64,000 nt of DNA from Pseudarthrobacter sp. GA104 (GTDB lineage: Bacteria; Actinomycetota; Actinomycetes; Actinomycetales; Micrococcaceae), in assembly GCF_009741265.1 (NCBI RefSeq), contig NZ_WOWL01000001.1, forward strand, positions 248,001-312,000. Reading direction: 5' to 3'. The notes below the pieces were generated by a model. It had not been told where the DNA came from and made no database searches. It worked only from the letters and a program-made list of their open reading frames with translations. Of the stretch, positions 24,466-32,204 are shown piece after piece. Within the stretch, counting starts at the first letter, position 1. Each line of letters opens with the position of its first letter. The position numbers were made by a program, and so were the translations under genes.

Positions 24466-25224
24466 TTACTTGCCGGCCAGCCAGCCGCCGTCGACCGCCA
24501 GGGAGATTCCGGTAACCATGCGGGCTTGGTCAGAGCAGAGCCACACAACGGCATCTGCCTGATCCTCGGGTTCGGCCAGGTCGCGCATCGGGATCGCCGA
24601 CAGAATCCTTTCCCGGAATTCGGGCGGGTTCTGCTCGAAAGCGTTCTTCATCATGGGACTCGTCGTCGATCCGGGTGTGAGGGCGTTGATGCGAATGCCC
24701 AGGGGGCCGTAGTCCATGGCCGCGTTCCTCGTGATCCCGACAACGCCAAACTTCGAGGCGGTGTACGGGGCGTTGTTGGCGATTCCTACGAGGCCCGCAG
24801 CAGAAGCAGTGTTGACGATCGCACCGCCTCCGGTCTTCAGCATCGCGTTGACTTCGTGCTTAAGGCAGTAGAAGGTGCTGTACAGGTTCACCTTCATGAC
24901 CCGGTCCCAGGTCGCGCTGTCGGTCTCCCCAATAGGTGCGAAGACCCCGTTCATCCCGGCATTGTTGAAAGCGAAGTCCAGCTGCCCGAAGTTCGACACC
25001 GTCGCATCGACAAGGCCCTTGACCTGCTCCTCGTCGCTGACATCACACTGGAAGAAGACAGCCTTCCCACCAGCTGCTGCGATGATCTCCACCGTTTCGC
25101 GCCCGGCTGCCTCATCAATATCGGACACCACTACGCGCGCGCCGTTCTTTGCGAACGCCAGGGCACTAGCCCGGCCAATGCCCGAGCCCGCGCCGGTGAC
25201 GAGTCCGGCTTTGTCTTTCATCAT
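24466..25224 (-). CDS. Short-chain dehydrogenase/reductase
   Basis: A 252-residue classical SDR with TGAGSGIGRASALAFAKNGA, DIDE after the second strand (NAD-type), NNAGMNG, the catalytic Ser in NTASAAGLVG and YTASK, and the C-terminal VTGISLAVDGGWLAG. The ATG at 25224 has AGGAG 6 bp upstream; the ATG at 25242, overlapping the previous stop, is a weaker choice. It sits between the isocitrate-lyase-fold gene and the SDR at 23500. Three SDRs in one operon suggest successive oxidation of different hydroxyl groups. Confidence 0.87.
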   Translation of the reverse strand: MMKDKAGLVTGAGSGIGRASALAFAKNGARVVVSDIDEAAGRETVEIIAAAGGKAVFFQCDVSDEEQVKGLVDATVSNFGQLDFAFNNAGMNGVFAPIGETDSATWDRVMKVNLYSTFYCLKHEVNAMLKTGGGAIVNTASAAGLVGIANNAPYTASKFGVVGITRNAAMDYGPLGIRINALTPGSTTSPMMKNAFEQNPPEFRERILSAIPMRDLAEPEDQADAVVWLCSDQARMVTGISLAVDGGWLAGK

Positions 25225-25241
25225 CAGTTTCTCCTCATTCA

Positions 25242-26192
25242 TTAGTAGCTCTCTCCAACGTGGACGTTGTTGTCATAGTTGCGGCGCGAGTCCTGGGGGA
25301 GGAACCTGTCCTCGGTTTCACGCACGTAGTCGGTCAAGGGACGACCGAACATTGCGCCCCAGCCGATACTGTCGGGGCCATCGTTCAAGTGGTCGATGTA
25401 CTCGCCGATGGGCGTAGCCTCGCCTGATTTCTTGACCTGCATCAGCAAGCGCCAAACCTCTTTGACCCCGGGAAGCACGAAGGCCACGGGCTGTATCGCC
25501 TGGCCAATCTTTGTCATCTCGGCGACGGTCTTACGTCCGATCAGCGGAACCCCGACGGCGTAGGCTGGCCCGGGCGTCTCCTTCAGCGCGAGTTCGGCCT
25601 GCTCCCAGGTATGGAATCCCTCGTAGAAGATGACGTCCGCGCCGGTCTCGGCTTTGTAGAGCTGGGCGCGGCGGATCGCCTCACCCACGCCACCGCCGGC
25701 GGCTCCGTAGCCGTCTGTACGGGCAACGATGACGAAATCGCTGTCCAATTTGTCGCGGGCATCCACGGCTGCGTTGAGTCGTCCGATAGCCTCGGCGTCC
25801 GACACCAGTTCGATCCCGGCGACACCGCCTGATTTCTTGGGCTCCCGCTGATCCTCAATGTGGATTCCGGCGACGCCCGCGTCAATGAACTCGGACACCG
25901 TGCGCTGAACGTTGATCGGCGCACCAAAGCCGGTATCGGCGTCGCAATAAATGGGAATGTCAGCGGCGCGGGCAGTGCGCTTTGCGTGCTCAACCACCTC
26001 GGTGAGGGTGAGCCATCCCGTGTCGGAGACTCCCTGCCACCAGGCAGACATACCGCCGGAGAGCTGGAAGGCATCGAAGCCGGCGTGCTGCGCCATCTGT
26101 GCGTGGAGCGGCAAGGCGCCGAACGGCACCAGTGCCGTTTCGGGACTGTCGAAGACTGCACGCAGCGCCTTGCCGGGTGAGGTCAGGCTCAT
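25242..26192 (-). CDS. Isocitrate lyase/PEP mutase-superfamily lyase
   Basis: A 316-residue TIM-barrel protein. It has the canonical metal motif CDADTGFGAPINV, GIHIEDQREPKKSGG and IVARTDGYGA. The loop reads KKSGG instead of the KKCGH that carries the catalytic Cys in isocitrate and methylisocitrate lyases, so a different member such as 2,3-dimethylmalate lyase, carboxyphosphonate-mutase-type or oxaloacetate hydrolase is more likely. Its start overlaps the cupin stop (ATGA) and its stop overlaps the next SDR region. It is only distantly similar to the gene at 16214. Retro-aldol cleavage of a branched hydroxy-diacid is a reasonable guess. Confidence 0.82.
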   Translation of the reverse strand: MSLTSPGKALRAVFDSPETALVPFGALPLHAQMAQHAGFDAFQLSGGMSAWWQGVSDTGWLTLTEVVEHAKRTARAADIPIYCDADTGFGAPINVQRTVSEFIDAGVAGIHIEDQREPKKSGGVAGIELVSDAEAIGRLNAAVDARDKLDSDFVIVARTDGYGAAGGGVGEAIRRAQLYKAETGADVIFYEGFHTWEQAELALKETPGPAYAVGVPLIGRKTVAEMTKIGQAIQPVAFVLPGVKEVWRLLMQVKKSGEATPIGEYIDHLNDGPDSIGWGAMFGRPLTDYVRETEDRFLPQDSRRNYDNNVHVGESY

Positions 26193-26710
26193 GATGCGGC
26201 CTCAGGGGTGTTGAAACCGACCGTGACCACGACGTAGACGCAGTCCTCGTCGTAGGGGTTCTTCCAAGCATGGGGTACGCCGGCCATGACGAGCAGGTCT
26301 CCCGGAACGAGCGTGCGCTTCTTACCGCCGGGGAGTACAAGGTCCACCTTGCCTGAGATAACCACCTCGTAATCGATGGTGTCGCTCGCGTGCATTCCGG
26401 CGTCGCCGTCGTCGTCGGTGGCGCTCATGCTTTCGTCGAGCGTCGCCGCGTCCACTTCGCCTGACGAGTGCGCGGGGAAGCTGCTGATACCGAAGGTGGA
26501 TCCATTGCGTCCCGCTAGGGCGACCTTGCTTGGCGGGGCACCGAAGTTCGTTTTGCTGTGGCCTCCGTCCACGGCCCAGTAGAAAGCGCCCGCTGCCACG
26601 CCGGGGAAGTCGAATTCGGCGGCCGGGCCAACTTCGAGGAAGTCTGCTTCGCCGGATTCGTTCGGTCCCGCGACGACGAGTTGGAATTTCTTGGGATCAG
26701 GAAAAGTCAT
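26189..26710 (-). CDS. Cupin-domain protein
   Basis: A 173-residue protein with one clear cupin barrel in its second half. DTIDYEVVISGKVDLVLPGG and VPGDLLVMAGVPHAWKNP correspond to the two conserved cupin motifs; the first has D-x-x-x-E and the second a His. The N-terminal half is unassigned but may be a decayed second barrel. Small cupins of this type serve as dioxygenases, isomerases or sensors; metal binding would need the Glu and His seen here plus others. It is coupled to the lyase gene by ATGA overlap and follows the monooxygenase at 26747. Confidence 0.75.
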   Translation of the reverse strand: MTFPDPKKFQLVVAGPNESGEADFLEVGPAAEFDFPGVAAGAFYWAVDGGHSKTNFGAPPSKVALAGRNGSTFGISSFPAHSSGEVDAATLDESMSATDDDGDAGMHASDTIDYEVVISGKVDLVLPGGKKRTLVPGDLLVMAGVPHAWKNPYDEDCVYVVVTVGFNTPEAAS

Positions 26711-26746
26711 CTGTGTTCACTCCTTTCTGGATGGACGCTTTGGTCG

Positions 26747-27949
26747 TCAGGCGCGCAGGCCCGCCTCGCGCATCAGCGGGAAGACCTGCTCGTTCAGCCG
26801 GTCGAGGCCCTCGTCATAGTCGACGAGGCCGGTGCAGATGCCGGTGATGCCCGAGGCCTGCAACTTCTGCAGCTCCTCGACCACCATCTCGGGGGTGCCC
26901 GTGATCGGCATGAGCGCCGCGCGGCCAAAGGCCCTCACGGACTCGTCACGCTTGTAGTCCTCGGACTGCTTGTACTCATCCCAGTTGAAGCTCTGGGTGC
27001 CGCTGCGGATGATTTCGCGGTAGCGAAGCGCGCTCTCCCAGTCGGTGCTCTCTGTCACGTAGTCGGCGTAGGCGCGTGCTTCCTTCTCGGTGTCCTTGAC
27101 GATGATGTGCGCGCCCGCCCACAGGCCGAGGTCCTCGCGACCGGCCGCGTCGGCTTTCTGCCGGATTTTCGGCGTGAGCTCGCCGCTGTGCTCGACGCTT
27201 GCCACCGATGCGAACAAGACGTTTGCGTGCTTGAACGCGAACTCCTGACCTGCGGGGCTCGAACCGGCGCTCATCACCATCGGGCGGGGGGACTGCACGG
27301 GCTTCGGGTGCGCCTGCGCGCCCTTCAGGTTAAAGAACTTGCCGTCGAAGTCGAACTCCTGCTCCTCATTGGCCCACAGACGCTCGGCGATCTCAATCCA
27401 CTCGTCGGCGAGTTCGTAACGAACGTCGTGCTCGGGGAGCTCCACGCCGAAGATATCGTATTCAGGCTTGAAGTAGCCCGCTGTGACGTTGAGCCCCATG
27501 CGGCCGCCGCTGATGTGGTCAATGGTGGTCACCATTTTCGCGCCCATCACGGGGTTGATGAACTGCACGTTGCAGGTGGCGATGATCTGGATGTTCTGGG
27601 TCACCGCGGCCAGTCCCGCGGCCCAGGTGAACGTCTCGAACTGACGGCCCCAAGGCCGGTCGGGACCGGCGAGCCCCTGCCAGCGCGCGATGGGGATGAA
27701 CCCGTCCACGCCGTACCGGTCCGCTTTCTGCGCGAGATGCTGCACTTCGCCCCAGTTGCCAAGCTTGATGCTGTTGTCGGCGAAGTTCAGGCCGCCCTGC
27801 CCCGTGGACACGTTCGCGCCGAAGATCGCCACCTTGAAAGCGTTGTCGCCTCCGACCATTGGGCCGTTATCACGCTCGACTGTATAGTCCGCAACGAAGT
27901 CGCGATCAACGGAAGGGCCGGTGGAAGTTTCGTTGGATGCGATGCTCAT
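26747..27949 (-). CDS. Luciferase-like FMN-dependent monooxygenase
   Basis: A 400-residue LLM-class protein of the SsuD/RutA/SfnG group, which uses reduced FMN and O2. Typical blocks are FQTF-like FETFTWAAGLAAVTQNIQI, HISGGRMGLNVTAGYF, the hinge HPKPVQSPRPMVMSAGSSP and the C-terminal TPEMVVEELQKL. The ATG at 27949 has AAAGGA upstream. It lies directly behind the flavin reductase gene at 28024, which makes a two-component monooxygenase very likely. Type II Baeyer-Villiger enzymes such as the diketocamphane monooxygenases belong to the same superfamily, but this protein looks closer to SsuD/RutA. Substrate unknown. Confidence 0.87.
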   Translation of the reverse strand: MSIASNETSTGPSVDRDFVADYTVERDNGPMVGGDNAFKVAIFGANVSTGQGGLNFADNSIKLGNWGEVQHLAQKADRYGVDGFIPIARWQGLAGPDRPWGRQFETFTWAAGLAAVTQNIQIIATCNVQFINPVMGAKMVTTIDHISGGRMGLNVTAGYFKPEYDIFGVELPEHDVRYELADEWIEIAERLWANEEQEFDFDGKFFNLKGAQAHPKPVQSPRPMVMSAGSSPAGQEFAFKHANVLFASVASVEHSGELTPKIRQKADAAGREDLGLWAGAHIIVKDTEKEARAYADYVTESTDWESALRYREIIRSGTQSFNWDEYKQSEDYKRDESVRAFGRAALMPITGTPEMVVEELQKLQASGITGICTGLVDYDEGLDRLNEQVFPLMREAGLRA

Positions 27950-28023
27950 AATCGCCGTCCTTTCGGTAAGATGAAATTGGATGTGGAACAGGTTGGATTT
28001 GTTATGACCGGCGGGGTCACGGT

Positions 28024-28560
28024 TCAGATCTGGGATGCATCCCCAAGGGCGTGCCAGCGCCGGTTGTGGTAGACCAGCGGGTCTGCAGGCGCCGTGTCTG
28101 CTGACAGCGCCGGTGACGCCTGGAGCGCCTCGACGGCCACGATGGACGACCCACCGGCGGCCATCGAGTTGATGATCCTGCCCCGGATCCAAGCCTGGGC
28201 CCCCACAAAGTAGGGCTCGCCGGTCTCCAGTCGCGACCAGAGAGAGGTGTCAGCAAAGCGGTCAATCCCGCTGGTGGCGCAGAGTTTGGCGATGTCCACT
28301 TGGTCAGCGCCCAGTAAATGGACGATGACGGTGTCTGCGCCGAGGATAGTCGGAGTGCTGGACGAAAATTCCGACACTGAGAATGCGAGAATCGCAGGTT
28401 CGGCACTGGCCGAAATGACAGACGTTGCAGTCAGGCCGACCGGCCCGTTCCCCGCATCAGCCGTGATAACAGCGACACCGCCGGGATGGTTGCGGAATGC
28501 CGCCTTGAATTCGTCGGCAGTTATTGCCGGTTCAAGGCTTTGGGTGATGGATAAGCTCAC
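28024..28560 (-). CDS. Flavin reductase, first gene of the long operon
   Basis: A 178-residue flavin reductase (DIM6/NTAB type) with FRNHPGGVAVITADAGNGPVG near the N-terminus and the C-terminal LVYHNRRWHALG common to reductase partners of luciferase-like enzymes. It provides reduced FMN, most likely to the monooxygenase encoded next. The GTG start at 28560 comes straight from the conserved leader (AAAGGAGATCCG then GTGAGC), so the cassette supplies promoter, ribosome site and start codon. It heads 11 genes on the minus strand (28560 to 18282) with gaps of at most 76 bp and several overlaps. Confidence 0.88.
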   Translation of the reverse strand: MSLSITQSLEPAITADEFKAAFRNHPGGVAVITADAGNGPVGLTATSVISASAEPAILAFSVSEFSSSTPTILGADTVIVHLLGADQVDIAKLCATSGIDRFADTSLWSRLETGEPYFVGAQAWIRGRIINSMAAGGSSIVAVEALQASPALSADTAPADPLVYHNRRWHALGDASQI

Positions 28561-28617
28561 CGGATCTCCTTTGATATCAGTGCGCCGGCTTCACTGCCGG
28601 CCCTTGCCCAGGGCTTC

Positions 28618-28684
28618 AACGTTAGGTGCGCAGGTGAGGTAAGCGGCATGGCAAGACATGCCAAACAGATGGGAAACTGCGTCA
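28618..28684 (-). promoter_or_regulatory. 67-bp AraC-type promoter element, copy E
   Basis: Read towards the flavin reductase: TGACGCAGTTTCCCAT, then TGGCATGTCTTGCCAT in 21-bp register, ending CCTAACGTT. It drives the 11-gene operon and lies between that operon and the divergent araC gene at 28822. The leader also has a GCCGGC-AGTGA-AGCCGGC hairpin before the AAAGGAGATCC site. Confidence 0.87.
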
Positions 28685-28821
28685 TGCTCGGGCAACTTGT
28701 GAATACATGGCGTGGGATGCAAAGCTGGTGACGTGCTTCACATGCTGGGCCGCTGATACTCGTCGCACTGAGGCCCTGAATTGCTGGAGCGCCTCTTCCT
28801 CAACGGTGAAAGGAGGCAGCA

Positions 28822-29868
28822 GTGAAACTAAGCTCTTATCAGAATCTGCGACTACCCAACTTCAGCGTTCACGGACTATGCGCGGTGTTGAAGGACGCGG
28901 ACCTTGATTGGCAAACTGCGCTCACAAACGCGGAAATCGACCCCGACGCGATCGACCGCCCGGGAGGCACTATTCCTGCGAAGAAGGAGTTGGCCTTCCA
29001 ACTGCAGTTCGTGGCTCTCACAAAAGATCGTGTCGACCTCTGGGTGAAGGCCGCACAGGCTTACACATTAGGATCCTTCGGCATACGCGGATTGGCCCTC
29101 GCTACCGCGCCGACCATTGGAGCCTGGGTAGAAGCCGGCAGCTCAACAGACTATGCCCCCGGCCTGATGGAAATCACGCCTCTCCGGACGTTGGATGGCA
29201 CTGTGACCGGTATGGAGTACACCTATCCCGATACCCCTGCAGAGCTCATCCCGTTCAGCGTCTACCGCGATTTCTGCGTTGTTGCCCGAACTTTCACATG
29301 GATGTACGGCGGCCCTTTCCCCTTCACCCGGATCGATTTCCCTCTGGCAGAAGCCTCCCCTGAGATTTTTCCCTTCGTCCCGTGCGTCATCGACTGCGGA
29401 TCGGATGCACTGCGGCTCTGGTGGGCTCCGGAAACGTCGGTACAGGAGCTCCCCTTCGGTAACGCCTTTCAACACGAAGCATGGCTCAAAGCGGATCACC
29501 AGATTCTTGACAATCTAAGGGCAACCGGCGACTGGCCCGACACTGTCATGAAGACCATAAAAGCCGCGCCAGAGCTCAACCGCAAACTGGCAAATGTGGC
29601 TGCAACACTGCGGGTCTCGCCCCGTACCCTGCAACGCAAGCTCGAACTCACCGGAGACGACTTCGCCCAGCTCCGGGACAAAGCCCTGCGTGACCTCGCC
29701 GGCGATCTGCTCTCGAAAACGGATCACTCTGTCGCACGGATATCACGCACTCTGGGTTACACGGACCCAACGAGCTTCACCATCGCCTTCAAACGGTGGA
29801 ATGGGATGCCGCCGACGGCCTACAGGGAAGCGTCCCGATACAAGAACAGCGGAAGGTCCAAGGCTTAG
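28822..29868 (+). CDS. AraC-family regulator, copy 1
   Basis: A 348-residue regulator with an N-terminal domain of the arabinose-binding type found in VirS/OruR-like proteins (about 20-200: PAKKELAFQLQFVALTKDRV) and a C-terminal AraC DNA-binding domain (about 255-340). The two helix-turn-helix units are VAATLRVSPRTLQRKLEL and VARISRTLGYTDPTSFTIAF. GTG start at 28822 behind AAAGGAGG. It is divergent from the long operon headed at 28560 and from element E. The copy at 32205 has the same length and near-identical DNA-binding helices. It is the prime candidate activator of the 67-bp elements. Its 3' end overlaps the GH15 gene by 4 bp. Confidence 0.9.
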   Translation: MKLSSYQNLRLPNFSVHGLCAVLKDADLDWQTALTNAEIDPDAIDRPGGTIPAKKELAFQLQFVALTKDRVDLWVKAAQAYTLGSFGIRGLALATAPTIGAWVEAGSSTDYAPGLMEITPLRTLDGTVTGMEYTYPDTPAELIPFSVYRDFCVVARTFTWMYGGPFPFTRIDFPLAEASPEIFPFVPCVIDCGSDALRLWWAPETSVQELPFGNAFQHEAWLKADHQILDNLRATGDWPDTVMKTIKAAPELNRKLANVAATLRVSPRTLQRKLELTGDDFAQLRDKALRDLAGDLLSKTDHSVARISRTLGYTDPTSFTIAFKRWNGMPPTAYREASRYKNSGRSKA

Positions 29869-31658
29869 ACGCCCGCGCTGCGCATGGCGTCTGCGGCCCG
29901 TATCAGGGCTAGGTGGGAGAAGGCTTGTGGAAAGTTTCCCGCCATCCGTTTTTCGTTCATGGCGTATTCTTCGCTGAGCAGGCCGAGGTCATTGGAAAGT
30001 CCCACCAGGTCGCCCATCAGGTGCTTGGCGTCTGCCAGTCGGCCCGAGCGTGCGTACTGTTCCACCAGCCAGAAGGAGCAGGCAAGGAATGGATGTTCCC
30101 CCGGCGCCAATCCGTCGACGCCGGTCTCGGTGCGGTAGCGCATCATCAGGCCCCCTGCGGTAAGTAGGTCCTTCTCCAACTGGGCGACTGTTCCCAGCAT
30201 CCGCTCATCGTCGTAGCCGAGGAATCCGACCTGCGGCAAGACCAGCAGGGCCGCGTCCGTCTCCTCGCCCCCGTATGTCTGGGTAAAGGAATTAAGGTTG
30301 CGGTTGAATCCGAGGTCCGCTATTTCTGCCGCCAGTCGATCCCGATGCCGCTCCCAGTGCCCCAGCGGTCCAGGCAGTCCATGGTCCCGGACAGCCCGTA
30401 CTCCGCTGTCATAGGCTGCCCACATCATGACGCGGGAGTGCGTGAAGTACTGCGGAGCGCCCCGCATTTCCCACAGCCCCAGGTCTTTGTCTTCGAAGTG
30501 TTTGTCCACTGATCCAAGGAGGGCGCGCTGCAGGGCCCAGGAGAAATGGTCCTCCTTACCTCCGGCAAGGCGAAGCCTCTCCAGTACCACCATCACCTCC
30601 CCCACAACATCGGCCTGATGCTGGAAGACGGCTGCGTTGCCGATTCGAACGGGTCGGGCGTCCTGATAGCCAGGCAGGTGGGGGAGTTCCTTTTCCGTCA
30701 GGTCGCGTTCGCCCCCTACGCCGTACATTATTTGCAGTTCCTCTGGATCGCCCGCGAGCGCCCGCAGGAGCCAGTTGCGCCACTTCAGGGCTTCGGATTC
30801 GTAGCCGTGCGTTAACATGGCTTCGAGCGTCAAGGATGCATCGCGCAGCCAACAGTAGCGATAGTCCCAGTTGCGTGGTCCGCCAAACTCCTCAGGCAAG
30901 GAAGTGGTAGGAGCGGCGACAATGCCGCCCGTCTCGTAGTGGGTTAGAGCCCGTAAAACCAGAAGTGAACGCTTGACCACACTCTGATAGGGCCCGTCGT
31001 AGCGGCAATTGCCCGCCCACGTGGTCCAGTAGTGGATGGCGTCGTCCAGGGCTGCGTCAATATTGATGGCCGGCGGCACGTCGCGGTAGGAAGGGAACCA
31101 TGTTAGGTGGAAGTCCACGTTCAGTCCCTGCTGGACCGTGAACTCCCCCGCATGCCGGTGGTCTTCTGCTTGCGGAAGGGGGGTGCCCCGCAAAGACAGA
31201 GCGTCCGGACCGGACATGGCGAGAAGTATTTCGGCGCCGGGGGCCGCGCTGTCGCGGATCCTGCTCACCCAAGGCAGTACGGTGGCGTACTGGGGCCGAA
31301 TCCTTATCTCTTGACGCATTTGAACTGTCCCGCTGAGTCCGGTTACCCGCCGGACGAGTGATGGCTGGGCGTCACCCACAGGCATGAAGTCCGTCACCAA
31401 GACCTTTCCGGAATTGGTCTGCCACGTTGTTTGGAGTACGAAGGTCGAGTCCACATAGTGACGGTCCACGACAGCGGCCTCCGGCGGACTCGGGGCTAGC
31501 AGCCACCGGCCATGGTCTTCGTGCCCGAGCAGGGAGGCAAAGACAGAGGGCGAGTCGAAACGCGGGAAGCAGAGCCAGTCCACACTGCCCTGCCGGGAAA
31601 CAAGGGGTCCGGTGTGGAGATCCGAAAGCAGCGCATAATCCTCAATCTGGGCAGCCAT
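29865..31658 (-). CDS. Glycoside hydrolase family 15 protein
   Basis: A 597-residue GH15-type protein, a family of (alpha/alpha)6-barrel glucoamylases and actinobacterial trehalases. An N-terminal beta-sandwich domain (residues 1-210, SRQGSVDWLCFPRFDSPSVF) is followed by the barrel with GPRNWDYRYCWLRDASLTLEAM near residue 265, the usual active-site stretch, and LVEQYARSGRLADAKHLM near the end. There is no signal peptide, so it acts in the cytoplasm, for example on trehalose or maltodextrin. It lies behind element F and the 49-residue gene, so it seems to be in the AraC regulon, which is odd for a sugar hydrolase in a ring-degradation cluster. Confidence 0.87.
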   Translation of the reverse strand: MAAQIEDYALLSDLHTGPLVSRQGSVDWLCFPRFDSPSVFASLLGHEDHGRWLLAPSPPEAAVVDRHYVDSTFVLQTTWQTNSGKVLVTDFMPVGDAQPSLVRRVTGLSGTVQMRQEIRIRPQYATVLPWVSRIRDSAAPGAEILLAMSGPDALSLRGTPLPQAEDHRHAGEFTVQQGLNVDFHLTWFPSYRDVPPAINIDAALDDAIHYWTTWAGNCRYDGPYQSVVKRSLLVLRALTHYETGGIVAAPTTSLPEEFGGPRNWDYRYCWLRDASLTLEAMLTHGYESEALKWRNWLLRALAGDPEELQIMYGVGGERDLTEKELPHLPGYQDARPVRIGNAAVFQHQADVVGEVMVVLERLRLAGGKEDHFSWALQRALLGSVDKHFEDKDLGLWEMRGAPQYFTHSRVMMWAAYDSGVRAVRDHGLPGPLGHWERHRDRLAAEIADLGFNRNLNSFTQTYGGEETDAALLVLPQVGFLGYDDERMLGTVAQLEKDLLTAGGLMMRYRTETGVDGLAPGEHPFLACSFWLVEQYARSGRLADAKHLMGDLVGLSNDLGLLSEEYAMNEKRMAGNFPQAFSHLALIRAADAMRSAGV

Positions 31659-31726
31659 GCTTCACTCAACCACAAGATGAAAGATCCCCATAGGCCTTGC
31701 GGCTCCGGGCAGGAACGCAGGGTTGC

Positions 31727-31876
31727 TTACCGTGCTTGGGCATTGCGTTGGCCTGGTGTACAGACAAAGAACTGAGGCTGTGCGACCGGTGCAAACGGAA
31801 CGATGAGCCACTGGTTTCCGTAGAGCTCCACATAGGAGTCTGAAGGGCAGAGTGTGAAGGCTTCTTCGCGCGTCAT
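31727..31876 (-). CDS. 49-residue protein of unknown function
   Basis: A small frame, MTREEAFTLCPSDSYVELYG to the end at ...QRNAQAR, with an excellent ribosome site (GAAGGAGAGGAAACGAG before the ATG) and element F about 60 bp upstream. It is 68 bp upstream of the GH15 gene and in the same direction. The sequence is mildly hydrophobic in the middle (WLIVPFAPVAQP) with two Cys. I do not recognise a family. The strong start and regulated position argue that it is translated. Confidence 0.55.
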   Translation of the reverse strand: MTREEAFTLCPSDSYVELYGNQWLIVPFAPVAQPQFFVCTPGQRNAQAR

Positions 31877-31935
31877 CTCGTTTCCTCTCCTTCGTTGCTT
31901 TGTTTCGGCTCCCTTGCGAGGCCTTGCTTAGCTTC

Positions 31936-32002
31936 AACGTTAGGAGCCCGCAGCGTTGGACCGGCAGGACCAGCGACGCCAAGTAGATGGGAAACCGCGC
32001 CA
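31936..32002 (-). promoter_or_regulatory. 67-bp AraC-type promoter element, copy F
   Basis: Read leftwards: TGGCGCGGTTTCCCAT, TGGCGTCGCTGGTCCT in 21-bp register, ending CCTAACGTT. It lies between the 49-residue/GH15 unit and the divergent second araC gene, the same layout as copy E and the first araC gene. The stretch 31877-32204 holds this element and, behind it, the promoter of the araC gene, including a TGCAAAGCT block also present near copy E. Confidence 0.85.
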
Positions 32003-32204
32003 AACGCGCTCTTTGGCGTGTTGTAAGCCCCCGAAGGTGCAAAGCTACTGACGTGACTTCACGAGCCTTCTGATACTCGGATTTGCCGATGCGCTTTCGA
32101 GCAGGAGCCCGTCCCTCCACAAAGAAGAGGAGAGAGATGCTTCCCCCATCCCGTCCTGGACTTGCTAAGTCGCCCCGGTATGCCTGGGGCAGAAGGTGGC
32201 GACG

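Noticed and set aside
26558..28072. A 504-codon plus-strand frame opposite the LLM monooxygenase and cupin genes
   Set aside because: It spans two real minus-strand genes and their gap and shows no family similarity.
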